A DNA stretch of 64,000 nt. Origin: JAHZMA01 sp965205905. Its GTDB lineage: Bacteria; Pseudomonadota; Alphaproteobacteria; JABAAW01; JAHZMA01. The notes below the pieces were generated by a model, which saw nothing but the letters and a program-made list of their open reading frames with translations, was not told the origin of the DNA and did no database searches. Below, piece by piece: positions 17,790 to 26,522 of this stretch (the stretch's first letter is position 1; the number at the start of each line of letters is the position of its first letter). The translations under genes and the position numbers were made by a program. The stretch is from positions 124,001 through 188,000 of the forward strand of contig CBDBHZ010000010.1 of NCBI GenBank assembly GCA_965205905.1, given 5' to 3'.

Positions 17790-18410
17790 ATGAATGATAT
17801 AACATTATTGCAAGAAATTATTTCTGAACCACGTTTTGCATCTTATTTGAAATATGCTGATAATGATGCGAATCAAGCCTATCAGCTATATTTGCATAAT
17901 TTAGAAGTTTCGGCAACGTTATACTATAATATTCATTGGGTTGAAATTATTTTGCGTAACGCTATCAATGTAAGATTATCGCAAAAGATAGGCGACGATT
18001 GGTATCAAAAAATAATAAGAAAAGAAGAGCAAAAGCAACTTGATACAATATTAGAACGGCATCGCGAACAACAAAAGAAAAATCACTTTATCCCTGATTT
18101 ATCACATAATGATATTATGGCAAAATTAAGTTTTGGCTTTTGGGCAGGATTATTTAAAGGAAAATATCAACAATTATGGGAGCATCATTTGGTCTATATT
18201 TTTGATGCGTCAGCACAAGAGCTAAAACGAGGCGACATCAACCATCAATTACGGCATCTCAATAAAGTAAGAAATCGTATCGCCCATTATGAGCCTGTTA
18301 TATTAAGCGGAACTTTGCCTAAAACAGAGAAAGAAATTGATTATATTATCAAAATACTAGCACCACAAATCGCAAATTACCTTAAAAAATTGCCTAATAT
18401 TCTTGTGTAA
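17790..18410 (+). CDS. Abi-like protein with HEPN-type RNase motif
   Basis: A 206-residue all-helical protein of the Abi_2/AbiD-AbiF type. Diagnostic stretches are NIHWVEIILRNAINVRLSQ, KLSFGFWAGLF and KVRNRIAHYEPV; the last holds an Rx4H motif (Arg161-His166), the catalytic signature of HEPN ribonucleases. Members are linked to abortive phage infection, presumably by RNA cleavage. ATG at 17790 is chosen over a TTG 18 bases earlier. It follows the methyltransferase-fusion gene in the same island, so both may serve phage defence, though the repeat block separates them. Confidence 0.78.
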   Translation: MNDITLLQEIISEPRFASYLKYADNDANQAYQLYLHNLEVSATLYYNIHWVEIILRNAINVRLSQKIGDDWYQKIIRKEEQKQLDTILERHREQQKKNHFIPDLSHNDIMAKLSFGFWAGLFKGKYQQLWEHHLVYIFDASAQELKRGDINHQLRHLNKVRNRIAHYEPVILSGTLPKTEKEIDYIIKILAPQIANYLKKLPNILV

Positions 18411-18427
18411 TGAGGTATCTCATTCAA

Positions 18428-19780
18428 TCAAAACCCGAATTCATCATAAATTTTGTGCATATCGCCATTATTTTTTTGGTAAGCCTTAAGGATACGGTCG
18501 CTGATGGTTTCTTGGGCTTGCACCATATCAAACAGCCCGTTTAGAAACATACTCTCATCTTGGTTGTTGGCGTTAAAACAGCCGCGCCGTTGCAACCCTG
18601 CTTGCGCCATCGGCAACAGCAATTCCGCCCACTCATACATTGATTTCCCATCCCATTGCAGATTCATACCATCAGTAACCACCTGTTCGCGTAATGTTAG
18701 AATATCTTGATGCTGATAACCTGCCAACATATCATAAAGTTTTGCCTGATTTTCATCATCATACAGCAAACCAACCCAAAAAGCTGGCAGAGCGCACAGA
18801 GTGAATTTAGAGCAATCAGCGCCACGCATCTCAATCACGTTTTTCAACCGCACATCAGGAAACACAGTCGAGGCATGACCAATAAAATCATCGATAGTAA
18901 TCGGTGCATATTTGCCCGCCCCACCATCTTGCATTAATTCGCGAAACGTTGCACCGCCCACCTCCACATAATCATGTGGATTATTATCAGTTGCACGGTT
19001 CAAGAAATAGATAGGCACATCAAGCAGATAATCCAGCCACATTTGATAGCTGAAACCATCATCAAAAATAATATCGGGCATACCACAACGATTTGCATCA
19101 GTATCTAACCACACATTGGCACGCGCACTTTGAAACTTGCTTGCCGCGCCATTCATCAAAGGTGAGCTTGCAAATAAAGCGGTCGTAAAAGGCTGTAAAA
19201 CCGCGCCAATTCGCATTTTTTGACGCATATCTTCCTCATCTCTATAATCCAGATTCACTTGCACAGTGGTGGTAAGATGCATCATATTCAGCCCACGCGC
19301 ACCTTGTTTCGGCATCCATTCGCGCATAATATCGTAACGTTTTTTCGGCATTTTCGGAATATCCGCCACCTGATATTGCGGCAAATAACCCAATGCCAAC
19401 ATGCCGTAATCATGGCTAGCACATAATGATTGCATCAGCGTGATATGGTTGGTGATTTCTTGGCAGGTAAGGTGCAGATTTTCAAGGGGTGCACCCGATA
19501 ATTCAAACTGCCCACCGGGCTCCAATGTGAGTGAGGCAGATCTATCACCCAAAGATGGCGGGGTTTTCAGCCCGATAATATTCGCGCCTTCCATGATAGC
19601 ATCACCGCCCAATGTTTGGTGCAGGCTGGTCAGCAACTGCCCGATTTCCTGATAGGTAACAGGCGTTAAATCTTGGCGATGATAGAGAAATTTTTCATGT
19701 TCCGAACCAATCAACTGGTCAGGTTTCTCGCTATTGTGAAACCATTGGATTAAATCATCATAAGTGAGGCTTTGCGTCAT
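18428..19780 (-). CDS. gshA: Glutamate--cysteine ligase
   Basis: A 450-residue cytoplasmic enzyme that makes gamma-glutamylcysteine, the first step of glutathione synthesis. It is of the plant/alphaproteobacterial type (GCS2-like): IGSEHEKFLYH near residue 24, SLTLEPGGQFELSGAPL, QGARGLNMMHLTTTVQVNLD and EMRGADCSKFTLCALPAFW are typical. Length is normal. rsmE lies 59 bases upstream on the same strand. It is convergent with the Abi-like gene, with only 17 bases between them. Confidence 0.94.
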   Translation of the reverse strand: MTQSLTYDDLIQWFHNSEKPDQLIGSEHEKFLYHRQDLTPVTYQEIGQLLTSLHQTLGGDAIMEGANIIGLKTPPSLGDRSASLTLEPGGQFELSGAPLENLHLTCQEITNHITLMQSLCASHDYGMLALGYLPQYQVADIPKMPKKRYDIMREWMPKQGARGLNMMHLTTTVQVNLDYRDEEDMRQKMRIGAVLQPFTTALFASSPLMNGAASKFQSARANVWLDTDANRCGMPDIIFDDGFSYQMWLDYLLDVPIYFLNRATDNNPHDYVEVGGATFRELMQDGGAGKYAPITIDDFIGHASTVFPDVRLKNVIEMRGADCSKFTLCALPAFWVGLLYDDENQAKLYDMLAGYQHQDILTLREQVVTDGMNLQWDGKSMYEWAELLLPMAQAGLQRRGCFNANNQDESMFLNGLFDMVQAQETISDRILKAYQKNNGDMHKIYDEFGF

Positions 19781-19839
19781 GATACAACTTTCAAGTTTTT
19801 ATTGTTAAAATTATGGTGGGTTTGCTTGCTTTTGTCAAA

Positions 19840-20640
19840 TTAAATTTCGGGCGAATTTGATGACTGGCGCATTGTCATAAAATCGCCACAATTTGCTTGC
19901 CATAATGTGAGTGCCACCATCGCCGCCGTCTCGCTTTTTAAGATGCGCGTGCCGATTGATAAGGGTTGCACATTTGGGTGATTTTGCAGGGCAGTCATTT
20001 CGGTTGGTGAGAATCCACCCTCAGGTCCGATTAAAAGAAGCGGTGATGGTCGCGGTTTTTCCTGCTGATAATATTCTGCCAAATATAAAGGCGCTGGCAC
20101 AGCATCACCGCTTTCAACAAAACATAATAAAGGTGCGGTTTCATCAGTTGCTTGCAACAAAGCGGATAAAGATAGTTCGGGCAAGATAGTTGGCACACTC
20201 AACCGTTCGCATTGTTCTGCGGTTTCGCGCACAATCTTTGTGGCGCGTTCATCATTTTTTAGGCTGAATTGCGTATATTGCGTGCGAACGGGCTGTAATT
20301 GCATCACGCCTAATTCGGTGGTTTTTTCTAGCAATGTTTCTAATCGCGTTTTTCTGATGGGCGCGAAACATAGTATCGGCATGGCTTGCGATTGCGGTTC
20401 AGCTTCATTTTTTAGTGGGGATTTCAGCTTCTGCGTTAAACGTGCATGATATTGCTTGCCCTCAAATGTCAGTTCTGCTTGCCATTCGCCATCATTTTCG
20501 TTAAAAAGGGAGAGAGTTTTATCGTGATTGCGGGGCTTAAAGCGCAACACATTCACAAGATAATGCTGTTGTGGCGTGGTGAGAGTAATGTTTTGGTCGC
20601 GTTCAAGGGATTGCGAATGGTAAAGGCGGTAATGTTGCAT
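19840..20640 (-). CDS. rsmE: 16S rRNA (uracil(1498)-N(3))-methyltransferase
   Basis: A 266-residue SPOUT-family methyltransferase that methylates U1498 of 16S rRNA. It has an N-terminal PUA-like domain (QHYLVNVLRFKPRN), the segment KTTELGVMQLQPVRTQYTQ, and the C-terminal knot LLLIGPEGGFSPTEM and SIGTRILKSETAAMVAL, which bind AdoMet. Its ATG overlaps the ATG of divergent ubiA within CATG (20638-20641), so each promoter must lie inside the other gene. Confidence 0.94.
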   Translation of the reverse strand: MQHYRLYHSQSLERDQNITLTTPQQHYLVNVLRFKPRNHDKTLSLFNENDGEWQAELTFEGKQYHARLTQKLKSPLKNEAEPQSQAMPILCFAPIRKTRLETLLEKTTELGVMQLQPVRTQYTQFSLKNDERATKIVRETAEQCERLSVPTILPELSLSALLQATDETAPLLCFVESGDAVPAPLYLAEYYQQEKPRPSPLLLIGPEGGFSPTEMTALQNHPNVQPLSIGTRILKSETAAMVALTLWQANCGDFMTMRQSSNSPEI

Positions 20641-21607
20641 GGTAAATAAGTTGGCAGAAGATAGTAAAGATTATCAGGATTTTAATGTGAATGGTATTAT
20701 GCGATTTTTACCGCATAAAATGCAAGCCTATTATTTATTGGCGCGGTTAGACAGGCCAGCAGGTTGGCAGATGTTGTATGTGCCTTGCTGTTTTGGTGTG
20801 GCGTTAGGGCTTTATGAAGTGGGTGCTGATTTAGGTAATAAATTTATGCAAGGAAGTTTGGCTTTTTGGCTGTTGGGCTTTCTATGTGGCGCGGTTGCTA
20901 TGCGTTCGGCAGGCTGTATTTGGAATGATATTTTGGATAGGAATATTGATAAAAAGGTGGCGCGCACGCAAAATCGTCCGCTTGCTTCTGGCGCAATTTC
21001 AGTGCAACAAGCGATGGTTTTTGCGTCATTTTGGCTGATGCTGGCTTTTGCATTTTTCTTACTCTTACCGTTGCAGGCACAAATTACTGCATTGGCGATT
21101 TTGCCAGTGGTGGCGATATATCCGCTGATGAAGCGCATCATGGTCGCCCCGCAATTGATTTTAGGCTTGGTGTTTAATTGGGGAATTTTATGCGGCTATA
21201 GCGCAATAACGGGTAATTTTCCGCATCAAGCTGTGTGGCTATTATGGGTAGGGGGCATTTTTTGGACTCTGTGCTACGATACCATTTACGCCTGCCAAGA
21301 TAAAAATTTTGATAAAAACATCAATGTTAAATCATTCGCCTTATTTTTAGGCAAATCTGTTAAATTATGGGTCGGGTTATTTTATATCATCTTTATGCTT
21401 TGCTATGGTTTAGCGTTTTTTCAGGTGGGCGGGCTAGTAACTGATGGTATGTTGGGGGCAACGTCTCTATTTGTCATAGTGATGCTGTCGCTGCTCCATC
21501 AGCTTGATATTGAACAGCCGAAACATTGCCTTACATTTTTCAAGCATAATGGTAAGTTTGGCTTTGCGTGTTTTATGGCATCACTGCTACCTTTGGTGAG
21601 ATTTTGA
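20639..21607 (+). CDS. ubiA: 4-hydroxybenzoate polyprenyltransferase
   Basis: A 322-residue integral membrane prenyltransferase of ubiquinone synthesis. The two Asp-rich prenyl-diphosphate motifs are NDILDRNIDKKVARTQNRPL (about 96) and YDTIYACQDKNFDKNI (about 214). Around them are 8-9 hydrophobic helices. The start at 20639 overlaps the rsmE start; ATG at 20699 (MRFLPHK) is a possible alternative that would separate the two genes. The LysM gene begins 2 bases after the stop. Confidence 0.92.
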   Translation: MVNKLAEDSKDYQDFNVNGIMRFLPHKMQAYYLLARLDRPAGWQMLYVPCCFGVALGLYEVGADLGNKFMQGSLAFWLLGFLCGAVAMRSAGCIWNDILDRNIDKKVARTQNRPLASGAISVQQAMVFASFWLMLAFAFFLLLPLQAQITALAILPVVAIYPLMKRIMVAPQLILGLVFNWGILCGYSAITGNFPHQAVWLLWVGGIFWTLCYDTIYACQDKNFDKNINVKSFALFLGKSVKLWVGLFYIIFMLCYGLAFFQVGGLVTDGMLGATSLFVIVMLSLLHQLDIEQPKHCLTFFKHNGKFGFACFMASLLPLVRF

Positions 21608-21608
21608 T

Positions 21609-22751
21609 ATGGCACAAAAAGCAAAAAGTAAAAAGAGACAGGATAAAAAGAAGCAGGAAAAAATATGGACTAAAATCCGCCTGAACTGGATGTGGGCATT
21701 GGGCGTTATTGGTGGCTTCTCAGTCGCATTATCAATCCTTATCTCAATTCTAATTGCCGCCCCCGAACAAAAGCAATTATCGCAAACCGAAGTGAATATT
21801 GCCAATATCGCGAATGAAGATAATGAAACCATCAGCCAAGTCAGCTATCAGCAATATCAGATTGCGGGTGAGAGCGTGTTGGGCTTTGATTTGGTGCGGA
21901 TGAATAATAGTGGCGATGCGGTGATTGCGGGCCATGCGCCCGAAAATTCAGGCGTGATTGTTGAATTAAACGGCTCAAGCATTGGCACGGCGCAGGTCGA
22001 CCATCATGGCGAATGGGTGTTTCTAACGCCTAAACCATTGCCTAGTGGTTACCATCGGCTCACATTGGAAGCGATTAGCGAAGATTTAACCACCAAGATT
22101 TATGGCGACCAATCTTTGGTGATTATTGTGCCGAAAAAATCGGTGGTGATTCAGGGTGAGGAGGGCGATGCAGGGCAGCCGCTGGTTGTGCTACTGCCAA
22201 GCGATGCTGAAAGTGGCTCACGGGTTTTGAAGAATCAATTCTCGGCTGATAAAACACCATTAGGCGCGAATTTTACGGTGAATTCTATTGATTATAATAA
22301 TCAGGGATTGCTGATTATCGGCGGTATTTTGCAGGCGAAAGATATTGAAATATTGCTGTATCTGGATAATAAGCCGATTGCGCGTAAGAAAATTGAAGGG
22401 CAGGGTGCAGTGCCAGTGAATTGGGATGTGAAAGTGGCGGGCAAAATCGCGCCCGGTCATTATGAATTGCGCGTGGATATGGTGGAAGGCGATAGGGTGG
22501 TGTTGCGCCGTATTCTGCCCGTTAAATGGGAAGAATTGCCGAATGAAAATGTGCAACCCGAAACTGATTTTTTCATTGTGCAGCCCGGAAATTCCTTGTG
22601 GTATATTGCGCGTAGCCTGTTTGGTGAAGGCGCGCAACATACTACTTTGTATGATGCCAATCGGCAAGAAATCCACGACCCCGACCAAATCTATCCGGGT
22701 CAAATTCTGCTGATACCCAAAGCGGAAGAGGTGGAGGGTGAGACACAGTAG
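21609..22751 (+). CDS. Membrane-anchored LysM-domain protein
   Basis: A 380-residue protein with a Lys-rich N-terminus, one membrane helix (about 28-52), a periplasmic region with Ig-like beta segments (AGHAPENSGVIVELNGSS, VDHHGEWVFLTPKPL), and a C-terminal LysM domain (FIVQPGNSLWYIARSLFG ... YPGQILLIPK). LysM binds peptidoglycan, so it probably tethers the inner membrane to the wall. Precise role unknown. It is the last conserved gene before an accessory island. Confidence 0.85.
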   Translation: MAQKAKSKKRQDKKKQEKIWTKIRLNWMWALGVIGGFSVALSILISILIAAPEQKQLSQTEVNIANIANEDNETISQVSYQQYQIAGESVLGFDLVRMNNSGDAVIAGHAPENSGVIVELNGSSIGTAQVDHHGEWVFLTPKPLPSGYHRLTLEAISEDLTTKIYGDQSLVIIVPKKSVVIQGEEGDAGQPLVVLLPSDAESGSRVLKNQFSADKTPLGANFTVNSIDYNNQGLLIIGGILQAKDIEILLYLDNKPIARKKIEGQGAVPVNWDVKVAGKIAPGHYELRVDMVEGDRVVLRRILPVKWEELPNENVQPETDFFIVQPGNSLWYIARSLFGEGAQHTTLYDANRQEIHDPDQIYPGQILLIPKAEEVEGETQ

Positions 22752-22754
22752 ATT

Positions 22755-23035
22755 TTAGTGCCTGCCCCCGTGAAGACAGGGGTTGAGTAACCGAGACTCT
22801 CACTACCGCCCGTTTTGAAACACAGCGGGGGGGATTATCAAGGCTCACTCCTCCGCTAATTTTGAAATACAGCGGGGGTTGTTAAGGGGGCATTCGCAAG
22901 ATGGGCGGCTCCGCCCTGCCCATCGAGAAGCCAGACCGCACCCCCCTTGATACTATAAACCAACTCCGCAAAGCCCCCCCATATAATAATGTATCGCAAA
23001 ACACACCGCCCTATGTGTTGCACCCCCTAAAAACA
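22755..23035 (+). repeat. Composite intergenic repeat block
   Basis: About 280 bases of the G/C-run family. It holds ACACAGCGGGGGG and TACAGCGGGGG copies, a hairpin ATGGGCGGCTCCGCCCTGCC with CAT closing, the module CCGCACCCCCCTTGATA, and CCCCCCCATATAATAATG at about 22975. A segment at 22990-23030 (ATGTATCGCAAAACACACCG, then the CACCCCCTAAAAACA run) is repeated in inverted orientation near 33630-33670. No gene is supported between 22752 and 23201. Confidence 0.75.
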
Positions 23036-23107
23036 CACTATCACCTCTTTTATGTTCCTAAATATCCAAAAAAAATAATTATAATGCAAAAAAGTTCTAA
23101 ATAAGTA

Positions 23108-23136
23108 TTGACAAGCATATATTTATGCGATAATGA
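23108..23136 (+). promoter_or_regulatory. Sigma-70-type promoter of the M23-like locus
   Basis: TTGACA (23108-23113), a 17-base spacer and TAATGA (23131-23136); GATAAT overlaps at 23129-23134. It is one of the clearest promoters in the window and lies 66 bases before the short ORF at 23202. Confidence 0.65.
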
Positions 23137-23201
23137 TAAAGAATATACACGATAAAAAATGTATATATTGATGAAATATCCGTTTATTCAGAGGAAAAAA
23201 C

Positions 23202-23318
23202 ATGAACAGCCAAGCACTTTCTAGCCAAAACCTAGCCATTAATAACAAACTCAAAAGCAATCAAAAATGCCGATTCGCTGATATGGAGCAACTCCATAAA
23301 GTTGTTAACGATTCATAA
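23202..23318 (+). CDS. Short ORF (38 aa), probable original 5' end of the M23-like gene
   Basis: ATG with a good AGAGGA site 8-13 bases upstream and a strong promoter. It encodes 38 residues (MNSQALSSQNLAINNKLK at the start, ending MEQLHKVVNDS) and stops at TAA exactly where the repeat begins. The repeat then runs to the next ATG at 23509. I infer that this was the N-terminal part of the downstream protein, cut off when the repeat inserted; it could instead be a leader peptide or an independent small gene. Confidence 0.5.
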   Translation: MNSQALSSQNLAINNKLKSNQKCRFADMEQLHKVVNDS

Positions 23319-23511
23319 TATCAAGGGGGTGCGACTTCGCTTCTCGGGCGTGAGGACGGAGCCCACGCCCTTGCGAAACCCCCTTGATAATCCCCCGCCA
23401 TACTCAATATTGAGACACAGCGGTGGGGGGCATGGGGGGCGTCTTGGCAAGGGAGCGGACGTAAGTCTCGCGACCGCAATGCCAAGTCGCAAAGCCCCCC
23501 ATATATTAATG
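23319..23511 (+). repeat. Intergenic repeat copy inserted at the 5' end of a gene
   Basis: About 190 bases: TATCAAGGGGGTGCGACTTC at the left, ACCCCCTTGATAATCCCCC in the middle, ACACAGCGGTGGGGGGCATG, and CCCCCCATATATTAATG (23495-23511) at the right. The left TATCAAGGGGG and central CCCCCTTGATA are inverted copies. The last three bases are the ATG of the M23-like gene. Confidence 0.75.
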
Positions 23512-25374
23512 CAAGATAGTGATTTTTCACTGCTGAGTGCCATCAAAGCGAATTGGAGTAAAATATTGCAGGCACTTGATGATTTGAAAAGCAATCGCAA
23601 GTCAGATTATTCAAAAACAAAAGCGGTTGTAGAGTTTTATAATGCCACCAAAAGTAAGGGCTTGGATTTTGGCAATCTTAAAGCAAAATTTGAAACATCA
23701 AACAAACATGACCTCACGCTTAAAAAATTTGAAAAAGATAATTCATCGGTTAAAAGCGAAGATGTTGATAAGCTACACGCCTATCTGAAAAGCAATCAAT
23801 ATCTTAACCAACTCAATTCGCAAACCCGCACGGCATTTGAAAAACATGTCAAAGCTGTGGCTGCTTACAACAAAACATTGAATGGGTTAACAGACACATT
23901 GAAAGAAGCATTGAAAAAGATGGTGGATACCAATAATAACAATGCCACAACTTTTCAAATATTATTGGTTGATAAGATGGTTGAGAACCTTCAAGATTTT
24001 CCTGCTGATAAGCGCAAGAATTTTATCGCAGAGCGCACAAGGTTAAAACAACAATTATCAACCTATAATGCCGACCATACCGAGAAAAGCAAGAAATTGC
24101 TTAATGAAGGCGTTTTTTCTACCATCGCGCATCAGGTTAAGCGCATTAAAGAAGAGGCAAGTGGAAAAATGCATTATATTGAAGCGTTTAAGGCAAAGGT
24201 AAGAATCAATCATTCTGTAATAGAGTTCCGCACCCATAGGAATGGCATAAAAGACCCTTATTTCCATCAAGGCGCTGATTTTTCTGGTTGGGAGCATGAG
24301 GGCATTTTATACTGCCCATCAAAATTCCCAACCAAAGATGGTGCCATGTTGGAAGCTGATGAAACTTTTGTGCTAGATGTTAAGGGTGGCAGTGCTGACC
24401 CAGACAATAATCACCTCACCCTTGTGATGGTTAATCATGAAAAAGGAATTATTTTCAACACCTATCGGCATATTCATGAAATCTATGTTAGAGAGGGAGA
24501 TAAAATCAAAGCGGGTGATAAATTGGGTAATTATTGGAAATATAAAAAGAATCCCAGCACAAGCCATGCGAAACTGATTGGCTATGCCAAACCCACCAAC
24601 AAACTCAATCACTATACGGGTGTCTCGCTTGATTATCGTTCACCCAAGCGCAATGATTTTCCATCACATTCATCACCTCCAGCTACTGGTGGTGCGCCAG
24701 TTAAGGGTGATTTTCCAATTTATCATTTCACCAATGGAGGTGATTTGCCTTATTTTATAAAAAAACCGGGCAATGTTTTTTACATGCTAGAAACGGCTGG
24801 CACTGAAAAAATCCAAGAAAAGGATATTGCAAATATGAAATTAAAATTCAGGAATGAGCATTTTCATATTGAGAGACGTTTTATGGATAAGGCGACTTAT
24901 GTTACAGATCAATTTGGCAAAGAAGATACTTTGCCACTTGGCAATATTAATTTATCGCAAAATTTCACGAAACATTATAGCAACCACGATAATCTTAAAA
25001 CAGTGGCACTCAATTCTTCTTTTGGTGATTTAATTCCTGCATCAGCATTGTTGGATACGGGCAGCGCAGAGAGTAAATTTCTCTTAAAAGAATTGGTAGA
25101 TTTGCGTGGTACAGACCCTTACACAAAATATACTGAGAAGAATTATGGTAAAGTAGAAGTTGGCGAAATGACAAAACTAATCGTCGCTACAACCGATGCT
25201 GTGATTCGTGATTATACTGCCTTGCTAATGTTTGAAAATATTGTTAAACTTGCTTGTCAGTTTCAAAATTACTCTGGCGGCAAAGATAATTGCAACCTAT
25301 CTGAATTACAGAGGCAAATTACCGAAGCAAAAACTTTGTTAGAAACAAAGAAATTTGCAAAACCCAAAACATAG
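23509..25374 (+). CDS. Large protein with a degenerate M23 (LytM-like) peptidase domain
   Basis: About 621 residues from the ATG supplied by the repeat; upstream in-frame codons translate the repeat and are discounted. Residues 1-240 are helical and charged. An M23-like core follows: HQGADF (His253, Asp257), YRHIHEIYVREGDKIKAGDKLG (about 319-340) and TSHAKLIGY (His353). Active M23 enzymes have HxH at the last site; here it is HAK, so one zinc ligand appears lost. About 260 residues of unknown fold follow. No signal peptide is visible. A secreted ankyrin protein starts 8 bases downstream, so the two are probably one operon. Function unknown. Confidence 0.65.
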   Translation: MQDSDFSLLSAIKANWSKILQALDDLKSNRKSDYSKTKAVVEFYNATKSKGLDFGNLKAKFETSNKHDLTLKKFEKDNSSVKSEDVDKLHAYLKSNQYLNQLNSQTRTAFEKHVKAVAAYNKTLNGLTDTLKEALKKMVDTNNNNATTFQILLVDKMVENLQDFPADKRKNFIAERTRLKQQLSTYNADHTEKSKKLLNEGVFSTIAHQVKRIKEEASGKMHYIEAFKAKVRINHSVIEFRTHRNGIKDPYFHQGADFSGWEHEGILYCPSKFPTKDGAMLEADETFVLDVKGGSADPDNNHLTLVMVNHEKGIIFNTYRHIHEIYVREGDKIKAGDKLGNYWKYKKNPSTSHAKLIGYAKPTNKLNHYTGVSLDYRSPKRNDFPSHSSPPATGGAPVKGDFPIYHFTNGGDLPYFIKKPGNVFYMLETAGTEKIQEKDIANMKLKFRNEHFHIERRFMDKATYVTDQFGKEDTLPLGNINLSQNFTKHYSNHDNLKTVALNSSFGDLIPASALLDTGSAESKFLLKELVDLRGTDPYTKYTEKNYGKVEVGEMTKLIVATTDAVIRDYTALLMFENIVKLACQFQNYSGGKDNCNLSELQRQITEAKTLLETKKFAKPKT

Positions 25375-25382
25375 GAAATGAT

Positions 25383-26345
25383 ATGTTCATAAAAACCCCC
25401 ATTCTTTCAATCACCAAGCCTATCATATTGGGCTTGGTGATATGTTTACTCACATTAACTATCAGTAAACCAGCATCAGCAGAGATTGAACCATTGCCCG
25501 AACATTTGGTAACGGATGACATAAAACTTCTCTATTATTATATATTTCTTAGCGAATATAAAATTCTTGACCTTCTAACCGAAACAGAGATTGCGACTAT
25601 CATTAGTGAATTAAAACAATTTCAACCAGAAACTCTGAATAAATTATTACATCATGATGCAGAAACATTTCAAGCGATTGAAACAAACATATCAGAAAAA
25701 CAATTACCACCAAAATCAGATTCTACGAGATATCATCTCAATTATAAATATGGTGATACAAAATATAAAATTTCATTTTCACCAACCATTGAGCAGGTTT
25801 GGTTAAGGTTCAGAACAGAAGAATCAAATAATAATCTTTTTACCGGTAATTTTTATAATAGTGGACCCTTATTTACGTTTTTAGGTTCTACAGCCAACAA
25901 TAACATTATTCCATTAATTCAATTTTTTTTAGACGAGGGTATTGATGTTAATATAAAAAATCAAAAGTGGGGCACTACAATTTTCAGCTCTGTTGGCACA
26001 TTAGAAATCGCACAACTTTTATTAGCCAATGGTGCTGACCCAACCATTGTATCAAATAAGGGCGCTACTCCCTTAATATATGCGATTTTTTGGGAACGTT
26101 CCAATGAATTGATAAAATTCCTCATTGATATCGGGGTGGATTTACATGCAAAAGATCCTTTATTTGGCACTGCACTTGATACAGCAAAAGATCAAGTTGG
26201 ATATTCATACAAAGACTATAATGACATGGGTGGTCGCTATAACTCTGATGAGCCTGAATGGCTTAAAGAGGCACGCGCCCGCATCGCTAAAGCCGAAGAA
26301 GTCGTCCGCATCATCGAACAAGCCCTAGCGGACGAGGCAAAATAA
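25383..26345 (+). CDS. Secreted ankyrin-repeat protein
   Basis: A 320-residue protein with a Sec signal peptide (hydrophobic core IILGLVICLLTLTI, cleavage after PASA). Residues 40-150 are not recognised. About 165-275 form ankyrin repeats (FFLDEGIDVNIKNQKWGTT, LLLANGADPTIVSNKGATPL, FLIDIGVDLHAKDPLFGTAL). It should be periplasmic. It is 8 bases after the M23-like gene and likely co-expressed; an inhibitor or immunity role for that protein is a hypothesis only. The repeat begins directly at its stop codon. Confidence 0.78.
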   Translation: MFIKTPILSITKPIILGLVICLLTLTISKPASAEIEPLPEHLVTDDIKLLYYYIFLSEYKILDLLTETEIATIISELKQFQPETLNKLLHHDAETFQAIETNISEKQLPPKSDSTRYHLNYKYGDTKYKISFSPTIEQVWLRFRTEESNNNLFTGNFYNSGPLFTFLGSTANNNIIPLIQFFLDEGIDVNIKNQKWGTTIFSSVGTLEIAQLLLANGADPTIVSNKGATPLIYAIFWERSNELIKFLIDIGVDLHAKDPLFGTALDTAKDQVGYSYKDYNDMGGRYNSDEPEWLKEARARIAKAEEVVRIIEQALADEAK

Positions 26346-26412
26346 ACCGTAAAAGCCTACGCGTGTCTCATCACATTATTATATGGGAGCCTGCCCCCCC
26401 ATAATTAATGCC
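26346..26412 (+). repeat. Intergenic repeat copy before fliQ
   Basis: GTAAAAGCCTACGCGTGTCT followed by CATCACATTATTATATGGGAG and CCTGCCCCCCCATAATTAATG. The first part matches, in inverse orientation, the segment at 62345-62375 (AGGCACGCGCAGGCTTTTA). It separates the ankyrin gene from the fliQ promoter region. Confidence 0.7.
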
Positions 26413-26413
26413 C

Positions 26414-26442
26414 TTGACAAACCAAACCATTATCTGTTAGAC
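26414..26442 (+). promoter_or_regulatory. Possible promoter for fliQ-fliR-flhB
   Basis: TTGACA (26414-26419) begins two bases after the repeat ends; 17 bases on is TTAGAC, a poor -10, with TATAAA a few bases later. No sigma-54 element is obvious here. Confidence 0.35.
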
Positions 26443-26522
26443 AATTATAAACAGTTTGTTTTAATCGCAATATTGTATCTATGGGCAGGAAACTCACAAT
26501 TTTTTTGTCAGAGGTATTTGAT

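Noticed and set aside
23302..23508. N-terminal extension of the M23-like protein
   Set aside because: It translates the inserted repeat; the ATG at 23509 is a better start and the upstream 38-codon ORF is in another frame.
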